A stretch of 64,000 bases of DNA, taken from NCBI RefSeq assembly GCF_004364335.1, contig NZ_SOCR01000006.1:281873-345872 (forward strand), in the 5' to 3' direction. The notes under the pieces were generated by a model. That model saw nothing but the letters and a program-made list of their open reading frames with translations, made no database searches and was not told the origin of the DNA. Positions 37,029-46,577 of this stretch are shown here, one piece after another. Origin of the DNA: Pseudomonas graminis. Lineage in GTDB: Bacteria > Pseudomonadota > Gammaproteobacteria > Pseudomonadales > Pseudomonadaceae. A program made the translations under genes and the position numbers. Numbering within the stretch: the first letter of the stretch is position 1; every line of letters starts with the position of its first letter.

Positions 37029-37119
37029 TGTAGGAGCGCGCTTGCCCGCGAACGCGTCAGGTCATTCAACGTTGCAGAACCTGACGCATCGCATTCGCCA
37101 GCAAGCCGGCTCCTACAGA
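37029..37119. repeat. REPIN-like pair with mixed core types between betB and betA
   Basis: Left arm GGAGCGCGCTTGCCCGCG type at 37029-37054; right arm TTCGCCAGCAAGCCGGCTCC type at 37093-37119. The two arms come from different REP types but face each other, and the interior contains GTCAGG...CCTGAC. Confidence 0.75.
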
Positions 37120-37175
37120 TTTCAACCGCGTACATTCGCTCCATTTCAGACACATCTCAAAGAGGGAACATTTCA

Positions 37176-38879
37176 ATGTCCCAGGAATTCGACTACATCA
37201 TCATCGGCGCCGGCTCGGCCGGTAACACCCTGGCAGCCCGTCTCACCGAGGACGCAGGCGTCACCGTGCTGTTGCTTGAAGCAGGCGGCCCGGACTATCG
37301 CGCTGACTTCCGTACGCAAATGCCGGCCGCGCTCGCGTTCCCGCTGCAAGGCCGTCGCTACAACTGGGCCTACGAGACCGAGCCAGAGCCGCACATGAAC
37401 AACCGCCGTATGGAATGCGGTCGCGGCAAGGGCCTGGGTGGCTCATCGCTGATCAACGGCATGTGCTACATCCGCGGCAACGCCATGGACTACGACGGCT
37501 GGGCAAAAAACCCGGGCCTTGAAGACTGGTCTTACCTCGATTGCCTGCCGTACTTCCGCAAGGCCGAAACCCGCGACATCGGCCCTAACGACTACCACGG
37601 TGGCGAAGGCCCGGTCAGCGTGACCACGCCGAAAGCCGGCAACAATCCGCTGTTCGCCGCGATGGTTGAAGCAGGCGTGCAAGCCGGTTATCCGCGCACC
37701 GACGACCTCAACGGTTATCAGCAGGAAGGTTTCGGCCCGATGGACCGCACCGTCACGCCATTCGGCCGTCGCGCCAGCACCGCCCGTGGTTATCTGGACG
37801 AAGCCAAGAAGCGTTCGACCCTGACCATCGTCACTCACGCGCTGACTGACCGCATTCTGTTCGACAACAAGCGCGCCGTCGGCGTGGCTTACATGGTGGG
37901 CGACAGCGACACCCGCATCGAAGCGCGCGCTCGCAAGGAAGTCCTGCTGTGTGGCGGCGCAATTGCTTCGCCGCAAATTCTGCAGCGTTCCGGCGTCGGC
38001 CCTGCGCCGTTGCTGAAGAAGCTCGATATTCCGGTCGTTCACGACCTGCCGGGCGTTGGCGAGAACCTGCAAGACCACCTGGAAATGTATCTGCAGTACG
38101 CGTGCACAGAGCCTGTCTCCCTGTACCCGTCGCTGCTGTGGTGGAACCAGCCGGCCATCGGTGCCGAGTGGATGTTCCTCGGCAAAGGCATCGGCGCCAG
38201 CAACCAGTTCGAAGCGGGCGGTTTCATTCGTTCGCGCAAGGAATTCGAGTGGCCGAACATTCAGTACCACTTCCTGCCAGTTGCGATTAACTACAACGGC
38301 AGCAAGGGCGTGCAAGAACATGGTTTCCAGGCGCACGTGGGCTCGATGCGTTCGCCAAGCCGTGGTCGCGTGCAGTTGAAGTCGAAGAATCCGCGCGAAT
38401 ATCCGAGCATTCTTTTCAACTACATGGCGTCCGACCAGGACTGGCAGGAATTCCGCGACGGCATTCGCCTGACCCGCGAGATCATGCAGCAGCCAGCACT
38501 GGACAAATACCGTGGCCGCGAAATAAGCCCCGGCATTGATGTGCAGAGCGACGAGCAACTGGACACGTTTATCCGTGAGCATGCCGAGACGGCGTATCAC
38601 CCGTCCTGCTCGTGCAAGATGGGCACCGATGAGATGGCGGTCGTTGACGGCCAGGGCCGTGTGCACGGGATGGAAGGGCTGCGTGTGGTGGATGCGTCGA
38701 TCATGCCGCTGATCACCACCGGCAACCTCAACGCGCCGACGATCATGATGGCCGAGAAAATCGCCGACAAGATCCGCGGTCGTGCTCCGCTGCCGCGCAG
38801 CACCGCTGATTACTACGTGGCAGGCGACGCGCCGGTGCGTGGTAAGCCGATGCGAGAGGTGGGCCCGTTGGCGCAGTAA
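37176..38879 (+). CDS. betA: Choline dehydrogenase BetA (GMC oxidoreductase)
   Basis: A 567-residue FAD enzyme that oxidises choline to betaine aldehyde, probably at the inner membrane with electrons going to the respiratory chain. The FAD-binding motif is [18 protein letters not shown]; the GMC signature is [15 protein letters not shown]; the active-site His is H475 in [12 protein letters not shown]. The end [15 protein letters not shown] is typical. Its start at ATG 37176 follows AGAGGG. Last gene of the betIBA unit. Confidence 0.97.
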   Translation: MSQEFDYIIIGAGSAGNTLAARLTEDAGVTVLLLEAGGPDYRADFRTQMPAALAFPLQGRRYNWAYETEPEPHMNNRRMECGRGKGLGGSSLINGMCYIRGNAMDYDGWAKNPGLEDWSYLDCLPYFRKAETRDIGPNDYHGGEGPVSVTTPKAGNNPLFAAMVEAGVQAGYPRTDDLNGYQQEGFGPMDRTVTPFGRRASTARGYLDEAKKRSTLTIVTHALTDRILFDNKRAVGVAYMVGDSDTRIEARARKEVLLCGGAIASPQILQRSGVGPAPLLKKLDIPVVHDLPGVGENLQDHLEMYLQYACTEPVSLYPSLLWWNQPAIGAEWMFLGKGIGASNQFEAGGFIRSRKEFEWPNIQYHFLPVAINYNGSKGVQEHGFQAHVGSMRSPSRGRVQLKSKNPREYPSILFNYMASDQDWQEFRDGIRLTREIMQQPALDKYRGREISPGIDVQSDEQLDTFIREHAETAYHPSCSCKMGTDEMAVVDGQGRVHGMEGLRVVDASIMPLITTGNLNAPTIMMAEKIADKIRGRAPLPRSTADYYVAGDAPVRGKPMREVGPLAQ

Positions 38880-38925
38880 CCACCGCCAATCACGGGACCG
38901 GTCCTACTAACGGCGCGCATTTGTA

Positions 38926-39021
38926 AGTGGGACCGGCTTCAGCCGGGAAGAGGCCAGCGGGTACACCCTCGATTTTGCGGTGTCACACCTGACGCTTTCC
39001 CGGCTAAAGCCGATCCCACAA
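38926..39021. repeat. REP doublet (GGCTTCAGCCGG type) after betA
   Basis: GGGACCGGCTTCAGCCGGGA and, inverted, TTTCCCGGCTAAAGCCGATC, about 50 bases apart. A fragment GGACCGGTCCTAC at 38894-38907 looks like the eroded end of a further copy. Confidence 0.72.
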
Positions 39022-39123
39022 TGGCGCGCTGCGTGCGCGTTGTCCTTCCCTCCCCCGCTGCAGTGATCATCCGCGCTATGATTCGGGCCATTGCCTCTCC
39101 GAATCGCCAAGGAGCCTTCCTGC

Positions 39124-40566
39124 ATGTTCGACTTCTCCGCTCAGCTCAAACAGCGGTTCGCCGCCCTGCAGAGCAGCGCCCCGTTTTTCTCCCTGCGTTA
39201 CGTCAAACAGACCAGCCAGCATTTGTCGGTGCGCAAGAACGTCGCCGAGCCGCCGCAATTGAGCATCGACGAGGGCGCGATGCTCACCGTGCGTATCAAT
39301 GGCGTCGAAGCCTATGCGGCCACTAACGACCTCTCCCAGCGCGGGCTTCAATCGGCGCTGGAACAGGCTGAGATTCAAGCGCGGCAACTGGCCCCGCATT
39401 CCCTCCTCGACCTGCGCGACCATGCTGTCGCCACCGCTCGTGCCGATTACCTTTCCCCCAACCTGCAAAGCGCTTTTCCCTCGCTCAGCGATTGCTACGC
39501 CCTGCTCAATGCCGAATCGGCGTCCGTGCCCATGGACGAGCGTCTGGTCAACTGGCAGGTGAGCCTGGGGCTGGAGAACGTCGAGCAGATCTACCTCAAC
39601 AACGCCGGCGCCGAGATTCGTCAGGCCCAGCGCTTCGTCTTCCCAGGCTTGACCGTCACAGCCTACGACGGACAGGACAGCCAGACGCGCAGCCTCGGCC
39701 GCGAGAACTTCGGCCAGCAAGGCGGCGCGGAAGTCATCGCGTCCTGCGGGATCATCGGTGCGGCGGTCAACGTCGCCGATCAGGCGCTGCAACTGGTCAT
39801 GGCGCCGAACACACCCACCGGCCCGCGCGACCTGCTGCTGACGCCCGACCAGATGACCCTGCAAATCCACGAATCCATCGGCCACCCGCTGGAGCTGGAC
39901 CGCATTCTCGGCGATGAGCGCAATTACGCCGGGACCAGTTTCGTCAAAGCCAGCGACTTCGGCAGCCTGCAATACGGCTCAAGCCTGCTCAACGTGACCT
40001 TCGATCCTGAAATCCCCGAGCAACTGGCGAGCTACGGCTTTGATGACGACGGCACGCCGGCGAGCAAGCAATTTCTGATCAAGGACGGCGTACTGGTGAG
40101 GCCGCTGGGCGGCACGCTGTCGCAATACCGCAGCGGCATGGAAGGCGTCGCCAACAGCCGCGCATCCAACTGGAACCGCGCCCCCATCGACCGCATGGCC
40201 AACCTCAATATCGAGCCGGGCGACAAATCGATGGCGCAGCTCATTGGCGGCATCGAGCACGGCATCTTGATGAGCACCAACCGCTCGTGGTCGATCGACG
40301 ATGCGCGCAACAAATTCCAGTTCGGCTGCGAGTGGGGTCAGTTGATCGAGAACGGCGAGCTCAAGGGCGTGGTGAAAAACCCGAACTACCGCGCCATCTC
40401 CGCCCAGTTCTGGCGCAACCTCAGCGCGGTCGGCGACGCCAGCACCTTCAAGGTCCTCGGCACACCCAACTGCGGCAAAGGCGAGCCCAATCAAGTGATC
40501 CGCGTGGGGCATGCCTCGCCCGCTTGCGTGTTCGCGAGCGTTGATGTTTTCGGAGGTGACGCATGA
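39124..40566 (+). CDS. TldD/PmbA-family metalloprotease-like protein, HExxxH subunit
   Basis: A 480-residue protein of the TldD family with the zinc-binding motif in QIHESIGHPLELDRILGDE (HExxxH) and the following GYDD-like and GHASPACV segments. Canonical TldD pairs with TldE to form a protease that trims unfolded or modified peptides such as microcin B17 and CcdA. This gene overlaps the next one, a TldE/PmbA-like partner, by four bases (ATGA), so the pair probably forms one heteromer. I think it is a paralogous pair and not the canonical tldD/tldE, because those are normally apart and flanked by other genes in Pseudomonas. Start ATG 39124 (MFDFSAQL) after AAGGAG. Substrate unknown. Confidence 0.85.
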   Translation: MFDFSAQLKQRFAALQSSAPFFSLRYVKQTSQHLSVRKNVAEPPQLSIDEGAMLTVRINGVEAYAATNDLSQRGLQSALEQAEIQARQLAPHSLLDLRDHAVATARADYLSPNLQSAFPSLSDCYALLNAESASVPMDERLVNWQVSLGLENVEQIYLNNAGAEIRQAQRFVFPGLTVTAYDGQDSQTRSLGRENFGQQGGAEVIASCGIIGAAVNVADQALQLVMAPNTPTGPRDLLLTPDQMTLQIHESIGHPLELDRILGDERNYAGTSFVKASDFGSLQYGSSLLNVTFDPEIPEQLASYGFDDDGTPASKQFLIKDGVLVRPLGGTLSQYRSGMEGVANSRASNWNRAPIDRMANLNIEPGDKSMAQLIGGIEHGILMSTNRSWSIDDARNKFQFGCEWGQLIENGELKGVVKNPNYRAISAQFWRNLSAVGDASTFKVLGTPNCGKGEPNQVIRVGHASPACVFASVDVFGGDA

Positions 40567-41891
40567 TGTCCCATCAAGCGCAATTCAAGGCCCTGGCCGA
40601 GTGGCTGCACAGTGCAGTCACGGCGGAGGAGCGTTACACCTTCAGCTACGACGCCGAAGCGTCGGATTTCATTCGCTTTAATCACGCCAAAGTGCGCCAG
40701 GCCGGCCACGTGCAGCAGGCCAGCGTGACCTTCAAGCTGATCGCCGCAGGCCGTCACGCCAACCTGAATCTCACGCTGTCGGGCGATGGCGAGGTCGATC
40801 GACAGCGCCTGAGCGAAGCGCTGCTTCAGTTGCGCGAGACGCTGACGCTGTTGCCGGAAGATCCTTATCTGCAACTGAACGACGAGGCCTGGCAGAGCAG
40901 CAACGTGCAGGAAACGCCGCTGCCGGACAGCGCCCATGTCGTCGAGCAGATCGCGCGATTGGGCGAGGGGCTGGACCTGGTCGGCATCTACGCGGCCGGG
41001 CCGATCTATCGCGGCTTCGCCAGTTCAAGCGGTGCGCTGGGCTGGCATCAGGCCAACAGTTTCAATTTCGACTGGAGCCTGTTCCACGAGAACGGTCAGG
41101 CGGTGAAAGCCAACTACGCCGGCCACACCTGGACTGACGAAAGCTTCGCACGGCGCTTCGCCCTGGCCCGTGAGCAATTGGCGTTCCTCGGACGCCCGGC
41201 ACATGCCCTCACGCCCGGGCAATACCGCGCCTATCTGGCGCCTGCCGCGCTGGAAGAAGTCATAGGCATGCTGTGCTGGGGTGGATTCTCGGCGCAGTCG
41301 CTGGCCGACAAGACCAGCCCCCTACAGCGGCTGTACGACGGCCACGCCACGCTGAGTCCGCTGGTGAGTTTGAACGAGCAGGTCACAGGCTCGTTGTCCC
41401 CTGCGTTTTCCGGCGAGGGCTATCCGCGCATGGATTTGTCGCTGGTGGCCGAAGGCGTGGCCCGGGATCGCATGATCGACTCGCGCAGCGCCGCCGAATA
41501 CGGCCTCGTCGCTAACGGCGCAGGCTGGGGCGAGTCGCCGAGCGCGCTGAGCATGGAGGGCGGTTCGCTGGCACTGGACGAGGTGTTGAAAGCGTTGGGC
41601 ACCGGCCTGTACATCAGCAACCTGTGGTACCTGAATTTCTCGGACCGCACCGCCGGGCGCATCACCGGGATGACGCGCTTCGCCACGTTCTGGGTCGAAG
41701 ACGGGCAGATCAAGGCACCGGTCAACACCATGCGCTTCGACGACAGTCTCTTCGCGCTGCTGGGCACGGCGCTGGAACAACTGACCACAGAAAGGGAACT
41801 CCTGCTGTCGACGAGCACCTACAGTCAGCGCCAGACCGCCTCGAATCTGCTGCCGGGTGCGCTGCTGAGTGGGTTGACGCTGACGCTGTAA
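40563..41891 (+). CDS. TldE/PmbA-family protein, partner of the upstream TldD-like protein
   Basis: A 442-residue protein with the general TldD/PmbA fold and no HExxxH, as expected for the non-zinc subunit (TldE). The C-terminal half has the family-like segments GIYISNLWYLNFSDRTAG (here GLYISNLWYLNFSDRTAG) and TRFATFWVEDGQIKAPVNTM. Two adjacent ATGs are possible starts (40563 and 40566). Its four-base overlap with the HExxxH gene indicates coupled translation and a joint complex. Confidence 0.85.
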   Translation: MMSHQAQFKALAEWLHSAVTAEERYTFSYDAEASDFIRFNHAKVRQAGHVQQASVTFKLIAAGRHANLNLTLSGDGEVDRQRLSEALLQLRETLTLLPEDPYLQLNDEAWQSSNVQETPLPDSAHVVEQIARLGEGLDLVGIYAAGPIYRGFASSSGALGWHQANSFNFDWSLFHENGQAVKANYAGHTWTDESFARRFALAREQLAFLGRPAHALTPGQYRAYLAPAALEEVIGMLCWGGFSAQSLADKTSPLQRLYDGHATLSPLVSLNEQVTGSLSPAFSGEGYPRMDLSLVAEGVARDRMIDSRSAAEYGLVANGAGWGESPSALSMEGGSLALDEVLKALGTGLYISNLWYLNFSDRTAGRITGMTRFATFWVEDGQIKAPVNTMRFDDSLFALLGTALEQLTTERELLLSTSTYSQRQTASNLLPGALLSGLTLTL

Positions 41892-41897
41892 TCTATC

Positions 41898-41987
41898 TGT
41901 GGGGGCCGGCTTGCTGGCGAAAGCGGTGGGTCAGTCACCTCAAGCGTGTCTGATGTAATGCGTTCGCCAGCAAGCCGGCTCCTACGG
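41898..41987. repeat. REPIN (GCCGGCTTGCTGGC type), inverted pair
   Basis: Arms GGGGGCCGGCTTGCTGGCGA (41898-41923) and TTCGCCAGCAAGCCGGCTCC (41962-41987). The interior shares GGTCAG with several other pairs in the window. Confidence 0.8.
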
Positions 41988-42081
41988 AATGCGACCATGA
42001 GCGGGACATGCCGCGTGACAGGCAGCCCGCGATAGCAACAAACCGATCAAGCACGAGCCACCACAAGGACCCTCGATCCAC

Positions 42082-43524
42082 ATGCCGACCTCAACACCGC
42101 AGCTGGACGCCCGCACCCTGCGCTGGATGCCATGGGTCATCGCCATCGCCTTTTTCATGCAAAGCCTGGACGGCACGATCCTTAACACTGCGCTGCCATC
42201 CATGGCTCGCTCGTTGTCAGAAGACCCGCTGCGCATGCAGTCGGTGATCATCGCCTACATGCTGACCATCGCCCTGCTGATCCCCGCGTCGGGCTGGATT
42301 TCCGACCGCTTCGGGATCAAGCGCATCTTCTTCAGCGCCATCCTTTTGTTCAGCTTCGGCTCGCTGCTGTGCGCAGTGTCCAACTCCGTCGGCATGCTGG
42401 TCGGGGCGCGGGTGATTCAGGGGCTAGGCGGCGCCCTGATGATGCCGGTCGGCCGGCTCATTGTTCTGCGGGCCTACCCACGGACCGAGCTGGTGCGCAC
42501 GTTGAGTTTCATCACCATGCCCGCCCTGCTGGGCCCGCTGATGGGCCCGACCGTTGGTGGCTGGCTGGTGGAATACCTGAGCTGGCACTGGATTTTCCTG
42601 ATCAACCTGCCGGTGGGGATTCTCGGGTGTTTTGCGGTGCGCAAATTCATACCCGATCTTCAGGGCGGCGGTCGTACACGTTTTGATCTGGTGGGGTTCG
42701 GGTTGTTTGGCGCGTCGATGGTGCTCATTACCATTGCGCTGGAAGGCCTGGGCGAACTGCACTTGCCGCACTTGCGGGTGGTGATGCTGCTGTTCGGCGG
42801 CATGGCCTGTCTGGCGGCGTACTGGTTACGCGCCAGTCACGTGGACGCGCCGCTGTTCTCGGCTCAGCTGTTCAAAACCCGAAGTTTCGCGGTGGGCATC
42901 ATGGGCAACCTGTTTGCCCGCCTGGGCAGCGGAGCCCTCCCTTTTCTGCTGCCGCTGATGCTGCAAGTCGCCCTGGGTTACTCACCATCACATGCCGGCA
43001 TGAGCATGATTCCCCTGGCGCTCGCGGCGATGTTCGCCAAGCCTCTAGCGACCAAAGCCATCGAACGGCTGGGTTATCGCATCGTGCTGACCGGTAACAC
43101 CCTGCTGCTGGGTATCTTGCTGGCGAGCATGGCGCTGGTCAGTGCCGACACGCCGTACTGGCTGCTGCTGATCCATCTGGCGTTTCTGGGCGGAGTGAAC
43201 TCGCTGCAGTTCTCGGCGATGAACGCGGTGACGCTGATCGATCTCGACGACGCCAGTGCCGCCAGCGGCAACAGTCTGCTGTCGGTGGTCGCGCAGTTGT
43301 CCCTGAGTCTCGGCGTCGCCTGCGGGGCCGCGTTGCTGGGCGGATTCAGCGACGACGTGGCGACGGGTGAAGTCAGCGACGTGCTCGGCGCGTTTCAGCT
43401 GACCTTCCTGTGTGTCGGCGTGCTGGCGATGTTCGCGGCGTCGATCTTTCTCCAGCTTTCGCCACGCATGGCCCCCGAAGCACCGGCGCGCAAGCCACAA
43501 CCGGAGCCCGAGATCGAGGCGTGA
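42082..43524 (+). CDS. mdtD: MFS multidrug efflux protein, DHA2 family (MdtD-like)
   Basis: A 480-residue inner-membrane transporter with about 13-14 hydrophobic segments. Motif D1-like FFMQSLDGTILNTALPSMA at the N-terminus, motif A-like GWISDRFGIKRIFF between segments 2 and 3, and motif C-like MGPTVGGWLVEYLSWHWIF are typical of drug:H+ antiporters of the DHA2 family and of MdtD in particular. It should export drugs or related amphiphiles using the proton gradient. It stands alone between a REPIN and dbpA; no adaptor or outer-membrane partner is adjacent. Confidence 0.87.
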   Translation: MPTSTPQLDARTLRWMPWVIAIAFFMQSLDGTILNTALPSMARSLSEDPLRMQSVIIAYMLTIALLIPASGWISDRFGIKRIFFSAILLFSFGSLLCAVSNSVGMLVGARVIQGLGGALMMPVGRLIVLRAYPRTELVRTLSFITMPALLGPLMGPTVGGWLVEYLSWHWIFLINLPVGILGCFAVRKFIPDLQGGGRTRFDLVGFGLFGASMVLITIALEGLGELHLPHLRVVMLLFGGMACLAAYWLRASHVDAPLFSAQLFKTRSFAVGIMGNLFARLGSGALPFLLPLMLQVALGYSPSHAGMSMIPLALAAMFAKPLATKAIERLGYRIVLTGNTLLLGILLASMALVSADTPYWLLLIHLAFLGGVNSLQFSAMNAVTLIDLDDASAASGNSLLSVVAQLSLSLGVACGAALLGGFSDDVATGEVSDVLGAFQLTFLCVGVLAMFAASIFLQLSPRMAPEAPARKPQPEPEIEA

Positions 43525-43544
43525 ATCACTCACCATTTATCGCG

Positions 43545-43568
43545 CGCGGCCCCAAGGCAGGGGCCGCG
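43545..43568. other. Strong hairpin between the MFS gene and dbpA
   Basis: CGCGGCCCC pairs with GGGGCCGCG across AAGGCA. No T-run follows, so it is not a classic terminator. It lies 43 bases before the dbpA start and may be a terminator with help or part of the dbpA leader. Confidence 0.5.
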
Positions 43569-43610
43569 ACCTGATACACTGCGCGACATTTTGTTTTGCA
43601 GGCCCGTCCC

Positions 43611-44990
43611 GTGACTAACACCGCTTTTAACTCACTGCCCCTTTCCGCCGCCATGCTGGCTAACCTGGAGTCCCTTGGTTATGCCGAGATGACGCCGATT
43701 CAGGCGCAGAGCCTGCCGGTGATCGTCAAGGGGATGGACCTGATTGCCCAGGCCAAGACGGGCTCCGGCAAGACCGCTGCATTCGGCATCGGCCTACTCA
43801 ATCCGATCAATCCGCGTTACTTCGGCTGTCAGGCGCTGGTGCTCTGCCCCACCCGTGAGCTGGCCGATCAGGTGGCCAAGGAAATCCGTCGTCTGGCGCG
43901 CTCCGAAGACAACATCAAGGTGCTGACCCTCTGCGGCGGCGTGTCTTTCGGCCCGCAAATCGGCTCGCTGGAGCACGGCGCGCACATCATCGTCGGCACG
44001 CCGGGTCGCATCCAGCAGCATCTGCGCAAGGGCTCGCTGGTGCTGGACGGCTTGAACACGCTGGTGCTGGACGAAGCCGACCGCATGCTCGACATGGGTT
44101 TCTACGACGCCATCGCCGACATCATCGAGCAGACGCCCAAGCGTCGCCAGACCCTGCTGTTCTCGGCCACGTACCCGGTCGGCATCAAGCAGCTGTCATC
44201 GAAGTTCATGCGTGATCCGCAGACCGTCAAGGTCGAGGCGCTCCACGCCGACAGCCAGATCGAGCAGATCTTCTACGAAATCGCCCCAGAGGAACGCCTC
44301 GAAGCGGTGGTCCGCGTGCTTGATCATTTCCGTCCGCAGTCCTGCGTGGCGTTCTGCTTCACCAAACAGCAGGTTCAGGAAGTGGTCGATCACCTGACCG
44401 CCAAGGGCATGTCCGCCGTCGGCCTGCACGGCGATCTGGAACAGCGCGACCGCGATCAGGTGCTGGCGATGTTCGCCAACCGCAGCACCTCGGTGCTGGT
44501 GGCGACCGACGTTGCCGCGCGTGGCTTGGACATCGATGGTCTGGACATGGTCCTCAACGTCGAGCTGGCGCGGGACTCGGAAATCCACATCCACCGTGTC
44601 GGCCGTACTGGTCGTGCGGGTGAGACCGGCATCGCCGTCAGCCTCGTGGCCCCTGGTGAAAGCCAGCGCGCCCGCGCGGTTGAAGAACTGCAGAAAGCGC
44701 CGCTCAACTGGCAGCAGTACGACCAACTGGAACGCAAGGAAGGCGGCAAGCTGCTGCCACCGATGACCACCCTGTGCATTGGCTCCGGCCGCAAAGACAA
44801 GCTGCGCCCTGGCGACATCCTTGGTGCACTGACCGGCGAAGCAGGCATTCCCGGCACTCAGGTGGGCAAGATCGCGATCTTTGATTTCCAGGCCTACGTC
44901 GCCGTGGAACGCAGCATGGCCAAGCAGGCGCTGGAGCGTTTGAACAACGGCAAGATCAAGGGCAAATCGTTGCGCGTGCGGATTTTGTAA
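43611..44990 (+). CDS. dbpA: ATP-dependent RNA helicase DbpA (DEAD-box)
   Basis: A 459-residue DEAD-box helicase. Q motif MTPIQAQSLP, motif I AKTGSGKT, Ia PTRELADQ, II VLDEADRM, III SATYP, V ATDVAARGLD, VI HRVGRTGR. The C-terminal 75 or so residues (DKLRPGDILGALTGEAGI) form the DbpA RNA-binding domain that recognises hairpin 92 of 23S rRNA; the protein assists large-subunit assembly. I choose GTG 43611 (MTNTAFNSLPLS), the family start, over a TTG at 43596. A REPIN follows. Confidence 0.96.
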   Translation: MTNTAFNSLPLSAAMLANLESLGYAEMTPIQAQSLPVIVKGMDLIAQAKTGSGKTAAFGIGLLNPINPRYFGCQALVLCPTRELADQVAKEIRRLARSEDNIKVLTLCGGVSFGPQIGSLEHGAHIIVGTPGRIQQHLRKGSLVLDGLNTLVLDEADRMLDMGFYDAIADIIEQTPKRRQTLLFSATYPVGIKQLSSKFMRDPQTVKVEALHADSQIEQIFYEIAPEERLEAVVRVLDHFRPQSCVAFCFTKQQVQEVVDHLTAKGMSAVGLHGDLEQRDRDQVLAMFANRSTSVLVATDVAARGLDIDGLDMVLNVELARDSEIHIHRVGRTGRAGETGIAVSLVAPGESQRARAVEELQKAPLNWQQYDQLERKEGGKLLPPMTTLCIGSGRKDKLRPGDILGALTGEAGIPGTQVGKIAIFDFQAYVAVERSMAKQALERLNNGKIKGKSLRVRIL

Positions 44991-45007
44991 GGTCCGCAGC
45001 TCCTCTT

Positions 45008-45097
45008 TGTAGGAGCGCGCTTGCCCGCGATTGCGGTGTGTCAGGGCATAAATGTCTCACTGAACCACCGCAATCGCGGGCAAGCGCGCTCCTACAG
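45008..45097. repeat. REPIN (GCGCGCTTGCCCGCG type), inverted pair
   Basis: Arms GGAGCGCGCTTGCCCGCG and its exact complement, about 90 bases end to end. The interior carries GTCAGGGC...CTGAACCACC. It lies after dbpA. Confidence 0.85.
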
Positions 45098-45141
45098 GTT
45101 CACCGCTACCCCCTGGATTATTTACACCCGAGGACACCGCT

Positions 45142-46320
45142 TTGCCCGTTACTGACGTTGTGATCATCGGCGCCGGCGCCGCAGGTTTGATGTGTGCATT
45201 CACGGCGGCCCAGCGCGGGCGCAAGGTCATGTTGATCGATCACGCCAACAAGCCGGGCAAGAAAATCCTCATGTCAGGCGGCGGCCGCTGCAACTTCACC
45301 AACCTGTACACCGAGCCCGCCAACTTCCTCTCGCAGAACCCGCATTTCTGCAAATCGGCGCTGGCCCGCTACACCCAGTGGGATTTCATCGAACTGGTGG
45401 GCAAGCACGGCGTGCCGTACCACGAGAAGAAACTCGGCCAACTGTTCTGCGACAACAAGTCCAGCGACATCCTCGGTCTGCTGCTCGCGGAATGCGACAC
45501 CGCTGGCGTGAGCTTGCACATGGACACGTCGGTGCAGAGCATCGAGAAAGCCGAAAACGGTTACCTGCTGAAAACCACCCTGGGTGAACTCCGTTGCGAG
45601 TCGCTGGTGATTGCCACGGGCGGCCTGTCGATCCCGACGCTGGGCGCTACCGGTTTCGGCTATCAGGTCGGCAAGCAGTTCGGCCACACGCTGTTGCCTA
45701 CCCGGGCGGGCCTGGTGCCGTTCACCATCACCGATCAGTTGAAAGAGCTGTGCACCGAGCTGACCGGCACGTCGGTCGATTGCCTGGTGAGCTGCAACGA
45801 CAGCAGCTTTCGCGAAAACATCCTGTTCACTCACCGTGGCTTGAGCGGGCCAGCGATTCTGCAGATCTCGTCTTTCTGGCAGCCGGGCGACACGGTAGAA
45901 ATCAACCTGATGCCCGACCATGACGCCCACAGCTGGCTGACCGAGCAACAGGCCGAACGCCCGAACAGCGAACTGAAAACGCTGCTCGGCGAGATTTTCA
46001 CCAAGAAAATGGCCAACCTGATTGCCGAGCAATGGTTTGTGTCCAAGCCGATGAAGCAGTACACCCACGCCGAACTGGCCGACATCGCCACCAGACTGGC
46101 GAGCTGGCAAGTGGTACCGGCGGGCACCGAAGGGTACCGCACAGCGGAAGTGACACTGGGCGGCATCGACACCCGTGAAGTGTCGTCGAAGACCATGGAA
46201 TCCCTTAAATCGCCGGGCCTGTACTTTATCGGCGAGGTGCTGGATGTCAGCGGGCATCTGGGCGGCTTCAACTTCCAGTGGGCGTGGGCCTCGGCGTATG
46301 CGGCGGCGCAGTTCGTTTAG
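45142..46320 (+). CDS. HI0933/YhiN-family flavoprotein (NAD(P)/FAD-dependent oxidoreductase)
   Basis: A 392-residue FAD-binding protein. The dinucleotide-binding motif is VVIIGAGAAGLMCAFTAA, and the family signature KKILMSGGGRCNFTNL follows. The C-terminal FAD loop is LDVSGHLGGFNFQWAWASAYAA. The substrate is unknown; relatives include BaiN-like proteins, but activity has not been fixed for most members. The start is TTG 45142 with GAGGA about ten bases upstream; the protein begins MPVTDVVIIGAG. It stands alone between two REPINs. Confidence 0.85.
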   Translation: MPVTDVVIIGAGAAGLMCAFTAAQRGRKVMLIDHANKPGKKILMSGGGRCNFTNLYTEPANFLSQNPHFCKSALARYTQWDFIELVGKHGVPYHEKKLGQLFCDNKSSDILGLLLAECDTAGVSLHMDTSVQSIEKAENGYLLKTTLGELRCESLVIATGGLSIPTLGATGFGYQVGKQFGHTLLPTRAGLVPFTITDQLKELCTELTGTSVDCLVSCNDSSFRENILFTHRGLSGPAILQISSFWQPGDTVEINLMPDHDAHSWLTEQQAERPNSELKTLLGEIFTKKMANLIAEQWFVSKPMKQYTHAELADIATRLASWQVVPAGTEGYRTAEVTLGGIDTREVSSKTMESLKSPGLYFIGEVLDVSGHLGGFNFQWAWASAYAAAQFV

Positions 46321-46339
46321 CGTGCAACGACATCAAACA

Positions 46340-46430
46340 CTGTAGGAGCGCGCTTGCCCGCGATTGAGGTGGGTCAGCCAACACCTGTGCTGAAGCCACT
46401 TACGTCTTCGCGGGCAAGCGCGCTCCTACA
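46340..46430. repeat. REPIN (GCGCGCTTGCCCGCG type), inverted pair
   Basis: Arms GGAGCGCGCTTGCCCGCG and complement; same family and size as that at 45008, and the interior again has GGTCAG near the left arm. Confidence 0.85.
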
Positions 46431-46577
46431 ACGACCGAGACCAGCACTCAGAACCCTGTTTCAGAGACGCCACGGTGAGCATCACGGAATAAATTTTGCT
46501 AACCGGATGTACAGCGCGCATCCGGCGCTGTACATATCCCTCAGCAAAATCAATCGCGAACAAGGCCGTCAGCGTTC

